Assembly (NCBI GenBank): GCA_017861495.1 | Contig: JAGFXW010000009.1 | Span: forward strand, 1-26,757 | DNA: 26,757 nucleotides | Direction: 5' to 3' | Source of the DNA: Bacillota bacterium | GTDB lineage: Bacteria > Bacillota_C > Negativicutes > CTSoil-072 | Part shown: piece by piece, positions 21,706-26,757 of the stretch | Layout of the letters: the number at the start of each line of letters is the position of its first letter | Position numbering within the stretch: position 1 is the stretch's first letter | Notes under the pieces: generated by a model | Told to the model about the DNA's origin: nothing | The model's input: the letters and a program-made list of their open reading frames with translations, nothing else | The model's database searches: none | Program-made: the position numbers and the translations under genes

Positions 21706-22731
21706 ATGAGAGCAGTTTCAGTGTATCAGGCTGAAGGCATGGTTCTTTGTCATGACGTTACCGAAATCGTTCCCGGAAAACACAAGGGACGCGCCTTTAA
21801 AAAAGGGCATGTTATCCGAAAGGAAGACATTAACAAACTGCTTACGATCGGGAAGGAAAATATTTATGTCTGGGAGGTCAATGAAAATACTTTGCACGAA
21901 AACGATGCTGCAGTCCGATTTGCCAAGGCAGCAGCCGGACCGGGATTATGTTTGGCTGAGCCCTCCGAAGGCAAGGTAGAGGTCAAAGCCGGGCTAACGG
22001 GTTTACTGAAAGTAGACATAGAGGCTTTGGAGAAGATTAACGATATTGACCAGGTGGCTGCCGCTACTTTGCACTCAAACCAAATAGTCCATGCCGGGAC
22101 CAAAATTGCCGGCTGCAAGATTGTGCCGCTGGTAATTGAGACAGAAAAAATTTGCCGGATTGAAAAAATTTGTGCAGACCATTACCCGGTGCTGGAAGTG
22201 AAAACGCTGAGACCACACAAAGTGGGAGTTGTAACAACGGGCGGAGAGATTTACCATGGACGGATCAAAGACTGCTTTGGGCCGGTGTTGGCAAACAAAT
22301 TCCAGCAATGGGGCAGCTCCATTTTGCGGCAGATTTTTGTGCCGGATGATGATTTCCTTATCGCTGAATCCATTAAACAATTGCTGTTGGAAGGCGCGGA
22401 CATGATTGTTACGACCGGCGGTATGTCAGTGGATCCGGATGATGTAACGCCGGCTGGAATTCGGACGGCCGGCGGAAGAATTGTTTCTTACGGCGCTCCG
22501 ACGCTGCCGGGGGCCATGTTTTTGCTGGCCTATTTGGGAACAATCCCAGTTCTTGGGCTGCCTGGTTGTGTGATGTACCATAAAAACACTATTTTTGATT
22601 TGGTTGTCCCGCGGTTGTTGGCTGGGGAGGAATTAACCCGCCGGGATATTACCCGTTTGGGTCATGGCGGATTATGCCTCGGCTGTAACGAGTGTCGTTA
22701 TCCTAACTGTGGATTTGGCAAGGGCTGCTAA
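21706..22731 (+). CDS. Molybdopterin-binding (MoCF/MoeA-like) protein with Cys-rich tail
   Basis: A 341-residue protein whose central part (about 170-300) is the molybdopterin-binding MoCF fold shared by MogA, MoaB and MoeA: KVGVVTTGGEIYHGRIKD, then GADMIVTTGGMSVDPDDVTPAGI and PGAMFLLAYLGTIPVLGLPGC. MoeA/MogA proteins insert molybdenum into molybdopterin; this form is often next to xanthine dehydrogenase-family genes and may mature the cofactor of the enzyme encoded next. The extreme C-terminus, CLGCNECRYPNCGFGKGC, has five Cys and may bind a metal or Fe-S cluster. The ATG at 21706 has GGAGG seven bases upstream. It is the first gene after the sigma-54 promoter and lies 75 bp before mop. Confidence 0.9.
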   Translation: MRAVSVYQAEGMVLCHDVTEIVPGKHKGRAFKKGHVIRKEDINKLLTIGKENIYVWEVNENTLHENDAAVRFAKAAAGPGLCLAEPSEGKVEVKAGLTGLLKVDIEALEKINDIDQVAAATLHSNQIVHAGTKIAGCKIVPLVIETEKICRIEKICADHYPVLEVKTLRPHKVGVVTTGGEIYHGRIKDCFGPVLANKFQQWGSSILRQIFVPDDDFLIAESIKQLLLEGADMIVTTGGMSVDPDDVTPAGIRTAGGRIVSYGAPTLPGAMFLLAYLGTIPVLGLPGCVMYHKNTIFDLVVPRLLAGEELTRRDITRLGHGGLCLGCNECRYPNCGFGKGC

Positions 22732-22749
22732 GGAAAGAACCCGGAGGGC

Positions 22750-22779
22750 ATATTTGGGGAAGGAAAGACCCCTAAATAT
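22750..22779 (+). other. Hairpin between the MoCF gene and mop
   Basis: ATATTTGGGG (22750-22759) pairs with CCCCTAAATAT (22769-22779, one bulged base). No T-run follows. It may protect the mop part of the transcript from decay or tune translation; the mop ribosome site lies about 13 bases after it. Confidence 0.45.
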
Positions 22780-22806
22780 AGAAAATCAAAAAGGAGATAA
22801 GAGAAC

Positions 22807-25545
22807 ATGCAAAAAAAAGTTCTGATCATCAATGGCTTGGCAAGAACGCTGATTGTTGATCCGGAAACCACTTTGGCCAGCGTGCTGCGGGAACAGCTTT
22901 TGCTGACCGGTTGCAAAATTGGCTGCAATCAAGGACAATGCGGGACTTGCTCTATTATCATGGATGGCCGGGTTGTTAGGTCGTGCGTTGTAAAAATGAA
23001 ACGGGTACCGGATGAAGCGCGGATTACTACTATCGAAGGCTTGGCAACAGCGGACAACCTTCATCCGCTGCAGGTGGCCTGGATGGCCTACGGCTGCGCC
23101 CAATGCGGGTTCTGCAGTCCTGGATTCATTTTATCGGCCAAAGTGCTGCTGGATGAAAATCCGAGCCCGACCCGGGCAGAAGTTCGCGATTGGTTCCAGA
23201 AGAACCGGAACGCCTGCCGCTGTACCGGTTATAAACCATTGGTCGATGCGGTAATGGCTGCAGCCAAGGTTGTCCGTGGAGAAATGCGGAAAGATGATCT
23301 TTTGTTCAAACCGGTTGGTAACAAAATTTATGGAACGACGTATGTTCGTCCTTCCGCTTTGCAAAAAGTTACGGGTACCTGGGATTTCGGCGCCGATGTC
23401 GCTTTGCAAATGCCGCCCGGAACGCTGCGGTTAGCGTTGGTTCAAGCCGAAGTATCGCATGCCAATATCAAAGGTATTGACACCACGGAAGCGGAGAAGA
23501 TGCCGGGAGTTTACAAAGTTATCACACACAAGGATGTAAAAGGGAAAAACCGGATCACCGGCTTAATCACTTTCCCCAGCAATAAAGGCGACGGCTGGGA
23601 CCGGCCAATCCTTTGCGATGAAAAAGTCTTCCAATTCGGCGATGCGATCGCGATTGTCGCCGCTGACACGGAAGAGCATGCCAAAGCGGCAGCAAAAGCG
23701 GTAAAAGTGGACTTGGAGATCTTACCGGCTTATATGAGCGCTCCGGCTGCGATGGCGCCGGATGCCATTGAGATCCATCCTGGTACGCCGAACGTGTATT
23801 ATGAACAGGGCGTTGTCAAAGGAGAAGATACGAAACCGTTTATGGAAAATCCTGATTTGGTGATAGCCGAAGCGGAAACGTATTGCAGTCGCCAACCGCA
23901 CCTTCCTCTAGAGCCTGACTGCGGCAACGCTTACATGGATGAAGAGGGCCGCCTGACGATACATTCCAAGAGTATCGCTTTGCATTTACACCACGCCATG
24001 ATTGTCGCCGGTATCGGGATTGAACCGGAAAAATGCCGCCTTGTCGCCAATCCAACCGGTGCGACCTTCGGTTATAAATTCAGCCCAACCAATGAAGCGC
24101 TGCTGGGCGTTGCCTGCCTCGCCTGCGACGGCAAACCGGTATCCCTCAACTTTAATATGTACCAGCAAATCACCTACACCGGCAAACGGTCGCCGGCTCT
24201 CGTCAGGACAAAGCTGGCAGCCGATAAAACCGGAAAATTGTTGGCAATGGAGACGAATTGGTGGCTTGACCATGGCCCCTACAGCGAGTTCGGTGACTTG
24301 AACTGTATGCGCCAAGGCCAGTTTACCGGTGCCGGATACGATATCAAAAACATTCGCGGACAAGGGAAATGTGTCTGCACTAACCATGCCTGGGGTTCTG
24401 CTTTCCGTGCCTACGGCTCGCCGAAAGCGTTTTTGTCCTCGGAAATTGCCATCGATATTCTGGCGGAAAAGCTGGGTATGGACCCATTGGAATTGCGATA
24501 TAAGAACGTGTACCGGCCAGGAGCGACCACGCCTACCGGACAGGTGCCGGAAGTGTTTTGCCTGCCGGAAATGTTGGATAAAATCCGTCCGTATTGGGAA
24601 GAAGCCAAGATCCGCTGCAAAGAACTCTCCACCCCGGAAAAGAAACGTGGCGTAGGACTGGCGATCGGCATGTACGGCTGCGGTCTGGACGGCCCTGACA
24701 GTTCCCATGCCTGGGTTGAACTGAATAAGGATGGAACTGTGACAGTGGGTGATTCTTGGCAGGATCATGGCCAAGGCGCTGACTTGGCTACCTTGACGCA
24801 TGCTCATGAAACCCTGCGCCAAATGGGAATTACACCGGAACAGATCAAGCTGGTTATGAATGACATGGCCTTTACTCCAGCCAGCGGCCCTTCCGGCGGC
24901 AGCCGTCAAAACGTTATGACCGGAAATGCTGTTCGCGTTTCTTGTGAAATGCTGGTCAACGCGATGCGCAAGGCTGATGGTACGTTCCGGACCTATGACG
25001 AAATGGTGGCTGAAAATATTCCGCTACATTATGATGGTTCGTGGACAGCTTCCATGTGCACGGATTGCAGCCCGGATACCTGCCAGGGCAACCCGTTCCC
25101 GATTTACATGTATGCAGTCTTTATGCCGGAAGTGGAAGTCGATATGAAGACTGGCAAGGCATCAGTCGTTCGCTTCGTGACGGTTCAAGATATTGGAACG
25201 CTGACGAATAAGGCGACTTGTGACGGACAAGTGTACGGCGGTTTGGCACAAGGCATCGGCCTAGCCCTTACCGAAGATTTCGAAGACCTCAAGAAACATA
25301 CCAGTCTCGTTGGCTGCGGCCTTCCGTTTATCAAAGATGTTCCGGATGACATGGAAATCATCTACAACATCTCGCCACGTGAACATGGCCCGTACGGCGC
25401 TGCTGGCGTAGGGGAAGGACCATTGACTTCGCCGCACCCGGCCATTCTCAATGCAATCTACAATGCTTGCGGCGTTCGTCTCTTTGCCGTTCCCGCATTG
25501 CCGGAAAAAATTAAAGCCGGCTTGGATGCACTGGCTGCAAAGTAA
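22807..25545 (+). CDS. mop: Molybdenum aldehyde oxidoreductase, Desulfovibrio gigas Mop type
   Basis: A 912-residue single-chain enzyme of the xanthine oxidase family that oxidises aldehydes to carboxylic acids with a molybdopterin-cytosine-dinucleotide cofactor and two [2Fe-2S] clusters. It follows the D. gigas protein (907 residues) through its length. Cluster cysteines are C40, C45, C48, C60 and C100, C103, C137, C139, the same numbers as I recall for that protein. The catalytic Glu is E870 in GVGEGPLTSPH. DHGPYSEFGDL, WGSAFRAYG and PSGGSRQ line the cofactor. It has no FAD domain, so electrons leave by a separate partner, possibly the FAD/Fe-S protein encoded next. AAGGAG precedes the ATG. 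It is probably expressed from the sigma-54 promoter. Confidence 0.95.
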   Translation: MQKKVLIINGLARTLIVDPETTLASVLREQLLLTGCKIGCNQGQCGTCSIIMDGRVVRSCVVKMKRVPDEARITTIEGLATADNLHPLQVAWMAYGCAQCGFCSPGFILSAKVLLDENPSPTRAEVRDWFQKNRNACRCTGYKPLVDAVMAAAKVVRGEMRKDDLLFKPVGNKIYGTTYVRPSALQKVTGTWDFGADVALQMPPGTLRLALVQAEVSHANIKGIDTTEAEKMPGVYKVITHKDVKGKNRITGLITFPSNKGDGWDRPILCDEKVFQFGDAIAIVAADTEEHAKAAAKAVKVDLEILPAYMSAPAAMAPDAIEIHPGTPNVYYEQGVVKGEDTKPFMENPDLVIAEAETYCSRQPHLPLEPDCGNAYMDEEGRLTIHSKSIALHLHHAMIVAGIGIEPEKCRLVANPTGATFGYKFSPTNEALLGVACLACDGKPVSLNFNMYQQITYTGKRSPALVRTKLAADKTGKLLAMETNWWLDHGPYSEFGDLNCMRQGQFTGAGYDIKNIRGQGKCVCTNHAWGSAFRAYGSPKAFLSSEIAIDILAEKLGMDPLELRYKNVYRPGATTPTGQVPEVFCLPEMLDKIRPYWEEAKIRCKELSTPEKKRGVGLAIGMYGCGLDGPDSSHAWVELNKDGTVTVGDSWQDHGQGADLATLTHAHETLRQMGITPEQIKLVMNDMAFTPASGPSGGSRQNVMTGNAVRVSCEMLVNAMRKADGTFRTYDEMVAENIPLHYDGSWTASMCTDCSPDTCQGNPFPIYMYAVFMPEVEVDMKTGKASVVRFVTVQDIGTLTNKATCDGQVYGGLAQGIGLALTEDFEDLKKHTSLVGCGLPFIKDVPDDMEIIYNISPREHGPYGAAGVGEGPLTSPHPAILNAIYNACGVRLFAVPALPEKIKAGLDALAAK

Positions 25546-25562
25546 TAAATAGTTGTAAAAAT

Positions 25563-25632
25563 AGCGGAAAATAACGATAACTGAAACGATCTGGAAAGCC
25601 TTCCGGCTTTCCGTTCGTTTCGGTTTTCCGCT
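25563..25632 (+). other. Extended hairpin between mop and the FAD/Fe-S gene
   Basis: Three nested helices lie on one axis: AGCGGAAAA/TTTTCCGCT (25563-25571 with 25624-25632), GAAACGA/TCGTTTC (25583-25589 with 25615-25621) and GGAAAGCC/GGCTTTCC (25593-25600 with 25605-25612, loop TTCC). There is no T-run. It may be an RNA-processing or partial terminator structure that lowers expression of the next gene relative to mop. Confidence 0.6.
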
Positions 25633-25653
25633 TACCAGGAAGAGGGTGATAGG

Positions 25654-26757
25654 ATGGATCAAATGGATCAAAAATTATTGCGTCAGCGGGAAGCAAAATG
25701 TATTCAGGAAAATCCTCCCGGTTGTACGGCCCGATGTCCTGTGCATGTGGATGTGAAGGGCATCGTCGAGGCGGTTGGAAAAAAAGAATATACAAAAGGT
25801 GTCGCATTGTTTACCAGAATGGTCCCTTTTCCCGGAATTATCAGCAGGATTTGTGACCAGCCCTGTCAGCAGGCCTGCAAACGGAACGAAATTGAGGAAG
25901 CGATTTTTATCCGTGGTTTGGAGCAAATTTGTGTCGATCAAGTTCAAAGTGGGAACAATATAACTTCGCAGCCGCTAAAAAACAAAACGGTGGCCATTGT
26001 GGGCGCCGGGTTAAGCGGCTTAACTGTGGCGTTTGAGCTTGGACGCAAAGGGTATAAAGCAGAAATATTCGAAGCGACGGACCGCCTGGGCGGATTGATT
26101 TGGGATTATCCGGAGAGCCAACTGCCTAGGCAATGGATCCAAAATGATTTGTCTGTGTTGGCAAAACTCCCTGTAAAGATCCATTATAATACGACAATTA
26201 CATCCCTCGATCCTCTTATAGATCAGTTTGACGCGGTTTATGCGGGAACCGGTTTTCGGCATAATTGGGACCGGGAATTTTCTTTTACCCGGAACGCGCA
26301 AGGAGAACTAGAGCTTGATCCGCTGACACTGGCGGTGAGCCGGGGAAAAGTTTTTGCCGGCGGCGGCGTAAAGCGTTTTCCCAATCAGTATTCCCCCATT
26401 TCTTCTCTGGCGGACGGAAAAATGGCAGCAACCTCCATAGACCGGTTATTTCAAAATGCTTCATTGTCTGCCAATCGGGAGCGTGAAGGTCCGTTTACGA
26501 CTTCGCTGTATACAAGTATATACGGCATACAACCGGAACCAAGGGTGCAGGCGTCTGATCCGGTGGGCGGATATACGGAACAAGAGGCCGCACGGGAAGC
26601 GGACCGCTGTTTATTATGCGAGTGCCTGGAATGCGTAAAAGTTTGCGAATACTTGGCCCATTACCGCTCTTATCCCAAACGGTATGTGCGTGAAATATAC
26701 AACAACTTATCGATTGTTATGGGGATCCACCGCGCCAACAAGATGATTAATTCCTGC
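25654..26757 (+). CDS. GltD-like FAD/NAD-binding Fe-S oxidoreductase (3' end outside window)
   Basis: The frame is open from the ATG at 25654 to the window end (368 codons), so the gene is cut. The N-terminus has the GltD-type 4Fe-4S cysteines (C16, C24, C28 in CTARCPVHVDV, then RICDQPCQQACKR). It is followed by an FAD-binding region (VAIVGAGLSGLTVAFELGRK, about 111-130) and GATDRLGG-like FEATDRLGGLIW. A second cysteine cluster, CLLCECLECVKVC (C319, C322, C324, C327, C331), looks like a ferredoxin-type site. Such proteins move electrons between NAD(P)H, flavin and ferredoxin. Lying 108 bp after mop, it is a likely electron acceptor partner for the aldehyde oxidoreductase (inference). ATG 25663 is an alternative start. 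Confidence 0.85.
   Translation, partial: MDQMDQKLLRQREAKCIQENPPGCTARCPVHVDVKGIVEAVGKKEYTKGVALFTRMVPFPGIISRICDQPCQQACKRNEIEEAIFIRGLEQICVDQVQSGNNITSQPLKNKTVAIVGAGLSGLTVAFELGRKGYKAEIFEATDRLGGLIWDYPESQLPRQWIQNDLSVLAKLPVKIHYNTTITSLDPLIDQFDAVYAGTGFRHNWDREFSFTRNAQGELELDPLTLAVSRGKVFAGGGVKRFPNQYSPISSLADGKMAATSIDRLFQNASLSANREREGPFTTSLYTSIYGIQPEPRVQASDPVGGYTEQEAAREADRCLLCECLECVKVCEYLAHYRSYPKRYVREIYNNLSIVMGIHRANKMINSC

Noticed and set aside
23986..24909. 307-residue open frame on the minus strand
   Set aside because: It lies wholly antisense to mop, whose protein matches a known enzyme over its full length. No ribosome site or domain is visible; it is a by-product of the codon usage of mop.

Overview
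The window looks like chromosomal DNA of an anaerobic, motile Firmicute, most likely a member of the Negativicutes (Sporomusaceae-like). The reasons are strong AGGAGG-type ribosome binding sites with frequent TTG/GTG starts, strong intrinsic terminators, sigma-A-type promoters, an O2-sensitive NAD pathway (NadA/NadB), chemotaxis genes and a molybdenum aldehyde oxidoreductase of the Desulfovibrio gigas Mop type. The taxonomic placement is inference from gene content and style, not from a marker gene.

Layout. 1-2.1 kb: the C-terminal end of a hybrid CheA (CheW-CheW-receiver) followed by a receiver-GGDEF diguanylate cyclase. 2.1-3.1 kb: a YheO/DauR-like PAS-HTH regulator with its own promoter. 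3.1-4.8 kb: a reverse-strand GntR/FCD regulator and a gene-free stretch of about 960 bp holding promoters, a perfect 21-bp hairpin and a multi-hairpin element. 4.8-8.0 kb: niaR, nadA and nadB, with a palindrome over the nadA promoter. 8.2-9.8 kb: a split UxaA-like dehydratase/lyase pair. 9.8-11.9 kb: a cyclic-di-GMP-I riboswitch plus terminator, then a dGTPase and a YfbR-type 5'-deoxynucleotidase. 12.0-14.0 kb: a dCache chemoreceptor. 14.05-15.1 kb: a yybP-ykoY (Mn2+) riboswitch plus terminator, then two small genes of unknown function. 15.3-19.15 kb: a 982-residue protein joining receiver-like domains to the ATP-binding half of PEP synthase, then two GNAT acetyltransferases. 19.3-26.76 kb: an AcoR-like sigma-54 activator, two helical-phase upstream sites, a sigma-54 promoter, a molybdopterin-binding (MoCF) protein with a Cys-rich tail, the aldehyde oxidoreductase mop, and a GltD-like FAD/Fe-S oxidoreductase cut by the window end.

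How the parts work together. Three regulatory modules can be read directly. First, niaR and nadAB form a nicotinate/NAD-responsive repressor circuit. Second, a c-di-GMP-I aptamer with an expression-platform terminator precedes two deoxynucleotide-degrading hydrolases; with the diguanylate cyclase near the left end this suggests, as inference, that c-di-GMP affects dNTP turnover. Third, a sigma-54 activator gene precedes its probable target, an inducible molybdenum aldehyde-oxidation operon. The Mn2+ riboswitch is unusual because its downstream genes are not a known Mn exporter or P-type ATPase. I see no insertion sequence, transposase, phage gene, CRISPR array, tRNA or rRNA in the window.
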